Shown piece by piece: positions 26,177 to 35,565 of a DNA stretch of 64,000 nucleotides (the first letter of the stretch is position 1; each line of letters starts with the position of its first letter). The position numbers and the translations under genes were made by a program. The notes beneath the pieces were generated by a model. The model saw nothing but the letters and a program-made list of their open reading frames with translations, searched no databases and was not told the DNA's origin. The DNA is from UBA1563 sp037440065 (GTDB lineage Bacteria > Bacteroidota > Ignavibacteria > Ignavibacteriales > Ignavibacteriaceae), in contig JBBIUV010000015.1 in the NCBI GenBank assembly GCA_037440065.1, positions 1,054,001 through 1,118,000 of the forward strand. The letters are read 5' to 3'.

Positions 26177-27252
26177 ATAATTTTTTAACTAACAATATAT
26201 TTTTAGATAAAAAAATTCTAATAACTGGGCATACAGGTTTTAAAGGATCTTGGCTTTGCATACTGCTAAATAGACTAGGAGCAGATGTATATGGGTATGC
26301 ACTTGCCCCACCGACAGACCCAAGTTTATTTGTTGATGCAAAAATTGAAAAACTAATGACTTCGTTCATGGGGGATATAAGAGATTTCCAGTATCTCCAA
26401 CAGGTTCTAAATGAAGTTAAACCCGAGATTATAATTCATATGGCTGCTCAACCTTTAGTCAGAGAGTCTTATAAGAATCCTATTGAAACTTACTCTACGA
26501 ATGTTATGGGTACAGTTAATTTACTTGAGGCAATAAGACAAACAGAAGGTATTAAAGTTTTAGTTAATGTCACTTCTGATAAATGTTACGAGAATAAAGA
26601 ATGGCATTGGGGGTATAGAGAAAACGAACCGATGGGAGGCTATGACCCTTATTCTAACAGTAAAGGATGCTCAGAATTAGTTACCGAATCTTACAGAAAT
26701 TCATTTTTTAATCCAAAAAATTATTCTCACCATGGAGTAGCGATTGCAACTGCAAGAGCGGGAAATGTCGTTGGGGGAGGTGATTGGGCTGACGATAGAT
26801 TGATCCCTGACTTTATAAGATCGATTTCCAAGGGCGAAAAATTAAAGATCCGAAATCCTCATGCAATTCGTCCATGGCAGCATGTGCTCGATCCACTGTC
26901 GGGATACTTGACATTAGCATCTCATTTATTTCTTTATGGAGTTAAATACTCAGGAGCTTGGAATTTTGGACCAAACGATCGTGATGATAAAAATGTTGAG
27001 TGGATAGCAAATAAAATATGTTCACTCTGGGGTGAAAATGTGGCTTATGAAATTGATTCTACTCCTCAACCACATGAAGCCACTTATTTGAAGTTGGATT
27101 GTTCCAAGGCTAAAGTTGAATTAGGATGGTCTTCGAGATGGGACCTAGAAACAAGTCTCACAAAAATTGTGGATTGGGCAAAATCATATAATAAAAATGA
27201 AGATGTTAGACAGTTGTGTGTAAATCAAATAATCGATTTCTATAATAATTAA
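26170..27252 (+). CDS. rfbG: CDP-glucose 4,6-dehydratase
   Basis: The 360-residue SDR enzyme converts CDP-glucose to CDP-4-keto-6-deoxyglucose. ILITGHTGFKGSWL is the NAD+-binding glycine motif, VTSDKCYENKEW carries the active-site Thr/Ser-Asp, and YDPYSNSKGCSE is the Tyr-x3-Lys pair. ARAGNVVGGGDWADDRLIPD is characteristic of RfbG. The ATG at 26170 is chosen, since the upstream in-frame ATG at 26092 would add residues lying inside rfbF that do not fit the family. Confidence 0.95.
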   Translation: MVNNFLTNNIFLDKKILITGHTGFKGSWLCILLNRLGADVYGYALAPPTDPSLFVDAKIEKLMTSFMGDIRDFQYLQQVLNEVKPEIIIHMAAQPLVRESYKNPIETYSTNVMGTVNLLEAIRQTEGIKVLVNVTSDKCYENKEWHWGYRENEPMGGYDPYSNSKGCSELVTESYRNSFFNPKNYSHHGVAIATARAGNVVGGGDWADDRLIPDFIRSISKGEKLKIRNPHAIRPWQHVLDPLSGYLTLASHLFLYGVKYSGAWNFGPNDRDDKNVEWIANKICSLWGENVAYEIDSTPQPHEATYLKLDCSKAKVELGWSSRWDLETSLTKIVDWAKSYNKNEDVRQLCVNQIIDFYNN

Positions 27253-27270
27253 TTGTGAAGAGTGCGATCA

Positions 27271-28602
27271 ATGAATAATACCAGTATGGAAATATGTAAT
27301 AACTTACGTAGCGAAATAATTGAAAAAACCATTGAATATTATAAGGCAAAATTTGAGAATAAAGAGTTTAAACCAGGCAAAACCAAGGTAAATTATGCTG
27401 GTAGAGTCTTTAATGAAGCAGAAATTGTAAATGCAGTAGAAGCCTCTTTAGACTTTTGGTTAACTGAGGGAAGATTTACAGAAAAATTTGCTGAGAAAAT
27501 TGCAGACTTTTTAGGTGTTGGGCATGTTTTACTGACCAATTCCGGTTCGTCTGCGAATTTACTAGCTTTTGCAGCATTAACATCTGAAAAGCTTGGGGAA
27601 AAACGTTTAAAAGCGGGTGACGAGGTTATTTCAGTTGGGGCAAGTTTTCCTGCCACCGTTACACCTATCTTACAGTATGGATTAATTCCTGTTTTTGTTG
27701 ATGTTCAGATTCCAACATACAATATAAACGTTGAAATGTTGAGAAAAGCAATTTCACCTAAAACTCGCTGCATTTTTTTAGCTCATACTCTTGGCAATCC
27801 TTTTGATATTAATTCTGTCATGCAGCTTGCAAAAGAAAATGATTTGTGGATCATTGAAGATAATTGTGATTCATTTGGGAGTAAATATGATGGTAAATAT
27901 ACGGGCACGTTCGGTCATTTATCAACAATTTCCTTTTATCCCGCACATCACATCACTACTGGAGAGGGTGGTGCAATTTGTACAAATGACCCATTGTTAG
28001 CAAACTTAGTTAGAGCATTCCGGGATTGGGGGCGGGATTGTTATTGTGCTGGCGGGGAGAATAATACATGTGGGAAAAGATTTTCCCAACTGTTTGGCAA
28101 TTTATCTTTAGGATATGATCATAAATATGTGTATTCAGAGATTGGGTATAACCTGAAAATGACTGATATCCAAGCAGCCATTGGTTCAGCTCAGATGGAT
28201 AAACTTGCAGATTTTTGCGAAAGAAGGAAAGTGCATTTTAATGAATGGAAACGAATCTTTTCAAAATATCCTGAATTTTTTATTTTACCGGAAGCTACAG
28301 AAAAATCTGATCCTGCGTGGTTTAGTTTTATCGTAACTTTAACATATGATTGTCCTTTTACACGTGAGATAATAACAAAATATTTTGATCAAAACCTCAT
28401 CGAAACTCGCAATTTATTTGCCGGTAACATTACAAAACAACCTGCATTTATAAATAAAAATTGGAGAATTGCGGATAATCTTGAAAGGACCGACTATATA
28501 ATGAATAAAACATTTTTTTTAGGTACTTATCCAGGTTTAACAAGTGAAATGTTTAACTATGTTGAAAATGTACTAGCAGATTTTATAGAAAAACATAAAT
28601 AA
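27271..28602 (+). CDS. rfbH: CDP-4-keto-6-deoxyglucose 3-dehydrase (E1)
   Basis: RfbH/E1 uses pyridoxamine phosphate and a [2Fe-2S] cluster to remove the C3 hydroxyl. The 443-residue protein has an aminotransferase fold, but the usual PLP lysine is replaced by histidine (PAHHITTGEGG, residues 226-227), the hallmark of E1. The cysteines for the iron-sulfur cluster are in DCYCAGGENNTCGKRF near residues 255-265. LTNSGSSANLLA and EDNCDSFGS are also conserved. The ATG at 27271 is used instead of an upstream GTG. The electron donor is probably the next gene. Confidence 0.95.
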   Translation: MNNTSMEICNNLRSEIIEKTIEYYKAKFENKEFKPGKTKVNYAGRVFNEAEIVNAVEASLDFWLTEGRFTEKFAEKIADFLGVGHVLLTNSGSSANLLAFAALTSEKLGEKRLKAGDEVISVGASFPATVTPILQYGLIPVFVDVQIPTYNINVEMLRKAISPKTRCIFLAHTLGNPFDINSVMQLAKENDLWIIEDNCDSFGSKYDGKYTGTFGHLSTISFYPAHHITTGEGGAICTNDPLLANLVRAFRDWGRDCYCAGGENNTCGKRFSQLFGNLSLGYDHKYVYSEIGYNLKMTDIQAAIGSAQMDKLADFCERRKVHFNEWKRIFSKYPEFFILPEATEKSDPAWFSFIVTLTYDCPFTREIITKYFDQNLIETRNLFAGNITKQPAFINKNWRIADNLERTDYIMNKTFFLGTYPGLTSEMFNYVENVLADFIEKHK

Positions 28603-28604
28603 AT

Positions 28605-29294
28605 ATGTCAATAGTAAAAAAATATTCTGCTGAAATTGTTTCAATAGAAAATCCATTTGATAAATTATTTATTATTAAAATGAAATCTCTGAGTGGATAT
28701 TTTAAGTATTCGCCGGGACAGTTCCTTCACCTTGCTATTGATAAATATGACCCTAGTGAAGGGTGGCCTGATTCTCGTTGTTTTAGCATGCAATCTACCA
28801 TACGAGACGATTTTATTAAAATTACTTATGCTGTAATAGGTGTTTTTACTCAAAGAATGGCAGATGAACTCACCATTGGCAAATTAGTTACTCTTAAGCT
28901 CCCGTATGGTGATTTATTCACCCAAGACCATTCTAAAGAGAATACAATATTTATATCTGGCGGGACCGGGATCACCCCTTTTCTTTCCTTGTTTACTGAC
29001 CCCAGTTTTTCAAGTTATATAAATCCAAGTTTATATGCTGGCTTTAGAAACGAAAAATTAAATTTATATCATGATGAGTTAGAAATTGCTAAAAAATTGA
29101 ATATAAGTTTGAAAGTGAAGAACATATATCAGGATATAGATGGGATATTAGATATAGAGCAGATATTTAAGAATAGTCATAGTGAAAGTTGCTTCTTTAT
29201 ATCAGGTCCCCCTGTCATGATAAAAAATTTTAGAAACTTTCTCGCTGAACAAGGTGTTGCTAAAGAAAAAATTAAAACAGATGACTGGGAATAA
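28605..29294 (+). CDS. FAD/NAD(P)-binding ferredoxin reductase-like protein, probable E3 partner of RfbH
   Basis: The 229-residue protein has the ferredoxin-NADP reductase fold. YSPGQFLHLAI and DSRCFSMQST form the flavin-binding barrel, then come TISGGTGITPFLSL for nucleotide and CFFISGPPVMIKNF near the end. In known dideoxysugar clusters E3 (AscD/RfbI) carries an extra plant-type [2Fe-2S] ferredoxin domain and is about 330 residues. That domain is missing here, with no CxxxxCxxC cluster. Electrons may therefore pass directly or through a separate ferredoxin. It sits two bases after rfbH, so the pairing is strongly suggested by context. Confidence 0.75.
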   Translation: MSIVKKYSAEIVSIENPFDKLFIIKMKSLSGYFKYSPGQFLHLAIDKYDPSEGWPDSRCFSMQSTIRDDFIKITYAVIGVFTQRMADELTIGKLVTLKLPYGDLFTQDHSKENTIFISGGTGITPFLSLFTDPSFSSYINPSLYAGFRNEKLNLYHDELEIAKKLNISLKVKNIYQDIDGILDIEQIFKNSHSESCFFISGPPVMIKNFRNFLAEQGVAKEKIKTDDWE

Positions 29295-30182
29295 ATGAAA
29301 ACAGTTCTAATTACAGGTGCCAACGGATTTTTGGGGAGTCATATCATTTATAATTTATATAAAGATTTTAATGTAATTGGATTGGATATAAGTTCTTCTG
29401 ATAATTTTAGAGTTAAAGAAATTTTGCCCAATATATTTAATTACTATTCTGATAAAGTTTCTCTTAATATGATTTTTGAAAAACATAACATAGAGATGAT
29501 TATCCATACCGCCACCAACTTTGGTAAAAACAGTGATTTAGTCAAAATTATTGATTCAAATTTGAATTTCCCAGTAGCATTGTTGGAACTAGGGATTAAA
29601 CATAAAGTTAAAGCTTTTATTAATACAGATACTTTTTATCAACCCAATTATGGTGTTTTGCAATATTATTCATTATCCAAAAGTCATTTTTTGGAGTGGG
29701 CAAAATTGCTAAGTAATGACATCAAAATAATAAACCTTAAAATTGGTGTACTGTTTGGACCGAAAGATAATCCTGACAAGTTCACGGTTTCTGTTATTAG
29801 AAAAATGCTTTTGAACGAACCGGAGATCGATTTAACAGAGGGATTACAAAAAAGGCACTTTTTATACGTAGAAGAGGCTGCCAGAATTTATAGGACAATA
29901 CTCGAGAAAATTGATCTAATAAAATCACAATTTAGTAATTTCAACATAGGGCCTGGCATAAATACCTCAATTAAGGAATATGTAAATAAAATTCATAAAT
30001 TATCCAACTCAAAATCAACATTGAATTTTGGGGCAATTGCTTATAGAGAAAATGAGAATATGAATCCTGATAATAACATAAGTGAAATCCTTGAATTGGG
30101 TTGGACACCGATGTTAAGTTTAGATGAAGCTTTATTGAAGACCATTGAGTATGAAAAAAAATATTATGAACAATCCATATAA
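29295..30182 (+). CDS. SDR-family CDP-dideoxyhexose 4-ketoreductase, RfbJ-like
   Basis: The 295-residue protein has TGANGFLGSHII at the N-terminus for NAD(P) binding and YYSLSKSHFLEW as the Tyr-x3-Lys catalytic pair. NTDTFYQPNY, LKIGVLFGPKDNPDKF and EIDLTEGLQKRHFLYVEEA resemble abequose synthase RfbJ and related reductases. These finish CDP-3,6-dideoxyhexoses after RfbH. Placed directly after the E3-like gene with no gap, it most likely sets the final sugar. Whether that is abequose, paratose or ascarylose cannot be told from the sequence alone. Confidence 0.78.
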   Translation: MKTVLITGANGFLGSHIIYNLYKDFNVIGLDISSSDNFRVKEILPNIFNYYSDKVSLNMIFEKHNIEMIIHTATNFGKNSDLVKIIDSNLNFPVALLELGIKHKVKAFINTDTFYQPNYGVLQYYSLSKSHFLEWAKLLSNDIKIINLKIGVLFGPKDNPDKFTVSVIRKMLLNEPEIDLTEGLQKRHFLYVEEAARIYRTILEKIDLIKSQFSNFNIGPGINTSIKEYVNKIHKLSNSKSTLNFGAIAYRENENMNPDNNISEILELGWTPMLSLDEALLKTIEYEKKYYEQSI

Positions 30183-31101
30183 TAATTATGAATTAGGCAC
30201 CCTTCGTAATAAAAATATTCTTATTACAGGCGCAGATGGAATGTTGGGGATAGCTTTTAAAGAAATAATTAATTTATATATTCCTTCTACAAAATGTTTT
30301 GCATTGAATAAAGATGAGTTAAATGTCTTAGATAGGGAGAAGATACTTGATTCTAAAAACTTAAATCCTGACTATATAATCCATTGTGCAGCTCTTGTTG
30401 ATGCAGATTATTGTGAAGATCATGAGGAGGAAGCATATGATATTATTGTAAATGGGATTAAAAACATTATTGAACTAGCTAAAGTGACTGGAGCAAAAGT
30501 TTTTTTCCCTCAGTCATTTTTAATATTTGATGGGAAAGAACTCCCTATTACCGAAACAACGACCCCAAATCCATTATGTGTCTATGGTAAATTAAAACTC
30601 ATGGCAGAAAGAATTCTGTTCGAAGAATTGCCTCAATCTTTAGTAGTTAGAATGGCAGGATTCTTTGGAGGTAGGGAAGTTGATAAAAATTTTGTTGGTA
30701 AAATTATTCCTCATCTTGCAAAGTTGATAAAAGAAAGTCGTAACTCCATCGAAATTGGAGATCGAATTTGGCAACCAACATATACGAATGATTTAGCTTA
30801 TAACAGTCTTTTGTTACTGTCAAACAATGAATTTGGGATATATAATATGGCCTCTCGTGGGTCAGCATCTTTCTATGAACTATCTGTTTTGATAGTTGAT
30901 ACGCTTGGAATAGATGACAGAATAAAATTAGTTAAGGTCCCATCTGTTGAATTAAGTAAACAAGAAAAAGCAAAACGACCAGAAATTGCTATTATGGAAA
31001 ATGAAAGACTGAAGAAAGAAAAGCTTGATCGTCAGAGAACTTGGCAGGAAAGTATTGTTGAATATTTAAATCATCCACATTTCAAGAATTTATTTATATG
31101 A
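30151..31101 (+). CDS. RmlD/RfbD-like sugar-nucleotide reductase
   Basis: About 316 residues, extended SDR of the dTDP-4-dehydrorhamnose reductase type. ILITGADGMLGIAFKEI is the nucleotide motif, HCAALVDADYCEDHEEEA is very typical of RmlD, and CVYGKLKLMAERIL provides the Tyr-x3-Lys pair. VVRMAGFFGG and WQPTYTNDLA follow. No other dTDP-rhamnose genes are present, so the substrate may be another keto-sugar in the CDP pathway. Three in-frame starts exist (TTG 30145, ATG 30151, ATG 30166), all inside the end of the previous gene. The ATG at 30151 is shown without strong support. Confidence 0.75.
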   Translation: MKKNIMNNPYNNYELGTLRNKNILITGADGMLGIAFKEIINLYIPSTKCFALNKDELNVLDREKILDSKNLNPDYIIHCAALVDADYCEDHEEEAYDIIVNGIKNIIELAKVTGAKVFFPQSFLIFDGKELPITETTTPNPLCVYGKLKLMAERILFEELPQSLVVRMAGFFGGREVDKNFVGKIIPHLAKLIKESRNSIEIGDRIWQPTYTNDLAYNSLLLLSNNEFGIYNMASRGSASFYELSVLIVDTLGIDDRIKLVKVPSVELSKQEKAKRPEIAIMENERLKKEKLDRQRTWQESIVEYLNHPHFKNLFI

Positions 31102-32141
31102 AAAACATAGTATTTGAGCCTTACAATTCTATACATCTTGGCTATATGAAAACTAGGGTAGTGATGAGTGCAATGAGTAGAAGTTTTGCTGGTCCGGATC
31201 ATACATGTACAGATGAAATTGCTGAATATTATGAAAGGAGAGCAATTGATGGGGTTGCACTGATACTGACTGAAGGTATTGTGATTCATCATTCGGCAGA
31301 TGGTTATAATAATGTTCCCCATTTACAGACAATTGCACAAGCAGAAAGTTGGAAAAAAACCGTAACTAAAGTTCATGCCGCAGGGACAAAGATTTTTGCG
31401 CAATTGTGGCACTGTGGGAGAATATCTCATCCTGATTATACTGGGGGACTTACTATCGTAAGTTCTTCGTGTAAGCCAGCTGAAGGAATTAATAGGCAAA
31501 ATGGAAAACCTTTTGGTATTCCAAGAGCACTAGAATTATCTGAAATTCCCCAAATTTTTGAAATGTATATAAATGCCGCAGATAATGCTTTCCAAGCTGG
31601 TTTTGATGGAATCGAAATCCATATGGGACATGGTTATTTAATTGATCAGTTTTTTGATGCACGTATTAATGACCGAACTGATTCTTACGGAGGAAGTATT
31701 GAAAATAGATGCAGAATTGCCGTTGAACTAATAAAAATATTAATTGAAAAATATGGTTCTGAAAAGATAATGATTCGTATTTCTCCTTCAAGGGATATGG
31801 GTGGACTCTATGAATGGCCAGATATGATAGATATGTTGAATTATTTTATCCCCAAAATTTCAGAAGTGGGATTAAGGTTGTTGGATATAAGTTGCGCTGC
31901 TGCTGATTATTATCAGACTTCCGGTAAAATTGTACGAATGATAAGAAAATCATGGAATCACTTTTTAATTGGTGGTGCCTCTTTGAGCCCTGAGCAGGCC
32001 GAGCAGGAAGTAATCGAAGGTTTCCTAGACATGGTTACTTGGGGAAGGTATATACTCGCCAATCATGATTTTATTGATAAAATTAGAAATGGGAGGGAAT
32101 TAAGAGTGATGACTGATACAATAAAAGCCACATTATTTTAA
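31098..32141 (+). CDS. NADH:flavin oxidoreductase, old yellow enzyme family
   Basis: The 347-residue TIM-barrel flavoenzyme has VVMSAMSRSFA near the N-terminus and FAQLWHCGRISHP. The active-site signature GFDGIEIHMGHGYLIDQFF and the NDRTDSYGGSIENRCR segment also match. Members reduce activated C=C bonds or open and modify ring ketones. Here the gene overlaps the preceding sugar reductase as ATGA, so it belongs to the dideoxysugar block. An OYE in such a block is unusual; it might act on an unsaturated keto-sugar intermediate. That role is inference. Confidence 0.85.
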   Translation: MKNIVFEPYNSIHLGYMKTRVVMSAMSRSFAGPDHTCTDEIAEYYERRAIDGVALILTEGIVIHHSADGYNNVPHLQTIAQAESWKKTVTKVHAAGTKIFAQLWHCGRISHPDYTGGLTIVSSSCKPAEGINRQNGKPFGIPRALELSEIPQIFEMYINAADNAFQAGFDGIEIHMGHGYLIDQFFDARINDRTDSYGGSIENRCRIAVELIKILIEKYGSEKIMIRISPSRDMGGLYEWPDMIDMLNYFIPKISEVGLRLLDISCAAADYYQTSGKIVRMIRKSWNHFLIGGASLSPEQAEQEVIEGFLDMVTWGRYILANHDFIDKIRNGRELRVMTDTIKATLF

Positions 32142-32203
32142 TTTTTTTTGCAAGATTTATCTTGGAGTAGACTTTTAATGGATGGCCAAATAAAAAATAT
32201 TTT

Positions 32204-33235
32204 ATGTCTGCAATAGTAACCCCACTGTTATCAATAGCAATCCCAACGTATAATAGGGATGTGATTCTTGATGAAGCATTAAGCAAACTTTTACCTCAGA
32301 TTAATGAACAGAGAAAAGTAATAGAATTTATAATTTCAGATAATGCATCGAATGACACTACTCAAAAAATTATTAAAAACCATAAGGAGAAGTATCCGGG
32401 GATAAATTTTGTATCAAATCTACAACCCGTAAATACAGGTTATTATGGTAACTTTAAAAAATGTAAACAACTTTCGACGGGTAAATATTTTTGGTTGTTA
32501 TCAGATAATGAATTTGTTGGAAATGATATTATTGTATTTGTTATCGATATACTCAATAGACAAAATGAAGTATCGGCAATTTATTTAAGCGATTGGGGTG
32601 TGTTTGAAGATAAGGTTGAAGGGAAGGGTAATTATCAAATTAAAGTGGTAAACTTAAACGATCTTTTTTTTATTGCAGGATACAAATTAACCTCTACAAG
32701 TGCAGTGATTTTCAAAAATACCAAAGAAAAAGATGATGAAGTTTTTGAGATCTTTAATGGAAATCTTTTTCTAGGATTTGGACTATTTCTAGAGTCCTTG
32801 TCGCAAAAAAATGATGCTATTATTGTTAATGGAATTTCCTTGTGGAGCAAATATGCTCAAATTCACTTTAATGTTTTTGAAGCATTTACTATCCATCTGG
32901 ATTTATGTATGAGTTATGGTTTAGCAAACGGAAAAATAACCGAAGAAATCTCGAATAATTTTGTAAATAATATTATTAGAAATCTTACTCGATGGCATTA
33001 TTTAAAATACAAATTACAGATAGATAATTACAATATGGATATGGGGAGTATATTCGAAATAAACAATTTATTAAAAAAATATTTGAGGAACTATAGTGGC
33101 TTTCAACGAAATCTCTATCCATTAATTATTTCACCCCGAGGTTTATTGTTTATTTGGTATTATAGTTATAAAATAATAAAATACTTAATAAAAAAAATTA
33201 ATTACTATATGTTAAAATATTTGATAAAAAATTAG
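32204..33235 (+). CDS. Glycosyltransferase family 2
   Basis: The 343-residue protein has the GT-A fold start LSIAIPTYNRDVILDEALSKLLPQI, SDNASNDTT for nucleotide binding, and a DxD-equivalent LLSDNEFV. It transfers a sugar to a lipid-linked acceptor at the inner membrane. It is a paralogue of the gene at 40276: both share NTGxxGNFKKCKxL and WxLSDxxF in the same places. The metal-binding DDD of that gene is DNE here, so activity may differ. Confidence 0.85.
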   Translation: MSAIVTPLLSIAIPTYNRDVILDEALSKLLPQINEQRKVIEFIISDNASNDTTQKIIKNHKEKYPGINFVSNLQPVNTGYYGNFKKCKQLSTGKYFWLLSDNEFVGNDIIVFVIDILNRQNEVSAIYLSDWGVFEDKVEGKGNYQIKVVNLNDLFFIAGYKLTSTSAVIFKNTKEKDDEVFEIFNGNLFLGFGLFLESLSQKNDAIIVNGISLWSKYAQIHFNVFEAFTIHLDLCMSYGLANGKITEEISNNFVNNIIRNLTRWHYLKYKLQIDNYNMDMGSIFEINNLLKKYLRNYSGFQRNLYPLIISPRGLLFIWYYSYKIIKYLIKKINYYMLKYLIKN

Positions 33236-33338
33236 CTTATTAAACTATTGATAAGAAGTTGCAAAAAGTTCCGTGCTCAGATATTTATTGTAGTCGTGTT
33301 TTTAAGGAAAAATTTTTAATCCAAAAATAATTTTTTAC

Positions 33339-33920
33339 ATGAATCTTTTGAAGATATTGTACAGGGGGTATTTATCTTATTTCTATTATACGATCAATTA
33401 TTTTAAGCTGAAGAAGAATCAGGTAACATTCGTTAGTGATTTCAAGATTAACGGATATATTTACATTAATAATAAAGGGAAAATTCAGCTTGGTAAGTTA
33501 TTTCAAGCAAACTCAGGGAAAAATCATAATCCAATTGGCGGAGACACCATATTAAGATTAATAACACAGAAAAGTGGCAAAATTACGATAGGTGATAATT
33601 GTGGTATTTCAAATACAACGATATTTGCAGCTAATGAGATTAGAATCGGAAACAACGTAATGATTGGTGGAGGATGTAAAATTTGGGATACAGACTTCCA
33701 TCCTATTAACGCTAAAAGTCGCGTCTCAGGAAATGATTCTACTGTCTCCAAACCTATTATAATTAGTGACAACGTTTTCATTGGTGGTGGGGCAATTCTA
33801 CTTAAAGGGATATTAATTGGTGAAAATGTTATAGTCGGGGCTGGATCGGTTGTTACAAAAAGTATTCCATCAAATGAAATATGGGGTGGAAATCCTGCGA
33901 AACTGATAAAAACGTTATGA
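33339..33920 (+). CDS. Left-handed beta-helix O-acetyltransferase
   Basis: The 193-residue protein contains hexapeptide repeats (ITIGDNCGISNTTIFAANEIRIGNNVMIGGGCKIWDTD is typical in its order of I-G-x4 units). It ends with NVFIGGGAILLKGILIGENVIVGAGSVVTKSIPSNEIWGGNPAKLI. This C-terminal signature is that of the NodL/maltose acetyltransferase class. The histidine of DTDFHP is the probable catalytic base. It likely acetylates a sugar of the polysaccharide. Confidence 0.88.
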   Translation: MNLLKILYRGYLSYFYYTINYFKLKKNQVTFVSDFKINGYIYINNKGKIQLGKLFQANSGKNHNPIGGDTILRLITQKSGKITIGDNCGISNTTIFAANEIRIGNNVMIGGGCKIWDTDFHPINAKSRVSGNDSTVSKPIIISDNVFIGGGAILLKGILIGENVIVGAGSVVTKSIPSNEIWGGNPAKLIKTL

Positions 33921-34065
33921 ATAAAGCATAATTGTTAATTCTCATTTATAATATTGTTAAAATTCCTTAATTCATATGACTGATTTAATAGTATTTTATA
34001 TTTTGTATAGAAACCAATCCAATCACCAAGTATTGAATATTTTTTGTTTATAGTATAGGGTAATC

Positions 34066-35289
34066 TTGAAACCAGACTCAACAACAAGTAAAGTCCAACG
34101 CCGCATTGATTATTTTATTTTACTGCTATTAATAGCCAACTCAGGGTTCCCTTTTTTTTCGGGTTCAGAGTTTATCCAAATATTCCTTTTTCTATTTACA
34201 CTTGGTTTAGTAGTAAAAAGAAAGGTATCAATTGATCAACATTTTTTTATTGTAATAATAATTTTTTTAGTAGTGGAGATTTTACAAATTGCATTTTATG
34301 GAATGTTTAATTACAAAACATTTGTAGGTACTTATGTAAAATTAAGTTTGATCTATTTTATTGTGAAGTTACTAGATAAAAATTTTGTGAGCTATTACGT
34401 TAATATCCTGTACGTGTTGTCGATAATTGGGTTATTTTTTTATATTTTTTCTTTTATTCCAGGATTTGTTAATTTTTTTCTTTCCAATATTACACCCCTA
34501 TTTAAGTCACCTTTTGAAGGGAAAATATCTTTTTATGAAAAGGCTCCAAATATTATAATATATTGTTTTGATAGCTCCTTAATATCTGATTTTAGAAATA
34601 GTGGTCCGTTTTGGGAGCCAGGGGCATTTGCGGTATTTCTAAGTATAGCGTTACTATTTAATATAATTAGTAGTGGTACCATAACTAATAAACAGAATAT
34701 TGTTTTTATTGTGTCAATACTAACTACTATTTCAACCGCTGGTTATATTGCCCTATTCCTAATATTTGTAGGGTATTATACTTTTGATAAAAAGATTTCT
34801 AGTAAATTATTAATGATCATTATTGTTTTATTATCAGTAACTCTTTTTTCGAGGCTAGATTTTTTGAAAGTTAAAATATTTGAAGATATTGCGACCGCTA
34901 ATGAGACAACTTCCTCCAGATTTGGCAGTGCACTCGCAGACTATCAGTTGTTTGTTAAAAGCCCAGTTATTGGTTGGGGTAGGGGGGATGCACGATATGG
35001 AGGAAAGACTTTTTTAAAATTCTCACAGGAAGAGCATCGGAACAACGGAATATTTGTACTTTTGGCTACATATGGAATTTTTATTTCTTTAATTTATTTT
35101 TATTTAATTTATAAGTCCTTCTATTACATGGTTCAAAATTGGGAATATGGTACTTGGTTTCCCACGATATCATTAGTTATTGTATTAATTTTAGGATTTT
35201 CCCAAGGGATCTTTTCGTTGCCTTTTTTTTATTCCTTTTTATTCTTATTTCTGAACTTTAAAAAGCCAAGAACTCAAATAAGCTTCTAA
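34066..35289 (+). CDS. O-antigen polymerase (Wzy)-like membrane protein
   Basis: A 407-residue protein with about ten transmembrane helices and a large periplasmic loop. SSRFGSALADYQLFVKSPVIGWGRG followed by EEHRNNGIFVLLATYGI matches the conserved loop of Wzy/WaaL-type proteins. Wzy joins repeat units exported by Wzx. The start is TTG 34066. A second protein of this type is encoded at 48509-49777 on the other strand. The next 276 bases hold no gene. Confidence 0.78.
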   Translation: MKPDSTTSKVQRRIDYFILLLLIANSGFPFFSGSEFIQIFLFLFTLGLVVKRKVSIDQHFFIVIIIFLVVEILQIAFYGMFNYKTFVGTYVKLSLIYFIVKLLDKNFVSYYVNILYVLSIIGLFFYIFSFIPGFVNFFLSNITPLFKSPFEGKISFYEKAPNIIIYCFDSSLISDFRNSGPFWEPGAFAVFLSIALLFNIISSGTITNKQNIVFIVSILTTISTAGYIALFLIFVGYYTFDKKISSKLLMIIIVLLSVTLFSRLDFLKVKIFEDIATANETTSSRFGSALADYQLFVKSPVIGWGRGDARYGGKTFLKFSQEEHRNNGIFVLLATYGIFISLIYFYLIYKSFYYMVQNWEYGTWFPTISLVIVLILGFSQGIFSLPFFYSFLFLFLNFKKPRTQISF

Positions 35290-35565
35290 GGTGAAAAAAA
35301 AGTTTAAGTGATAATTCTAAATTATTAGTAAATCATAATATTTATATAATTCTTTTAAGTCGTGGGAAAATAACTTACAACAAAATAGAATTTACGATAA
35401 GAGAAAACAAAGTAAAATGAATATCTCAATTTTAAGGATATTTATTTGTTTACTTATTGAATGAATTTATGTTGTTTTCCCAGTAAGAGTGTCGTGCTTG
35501 GAATATATATATATTAATTTATCTTTTCTTAAAAGTTATTATTTTTATTAACATAACGAGTGAAT

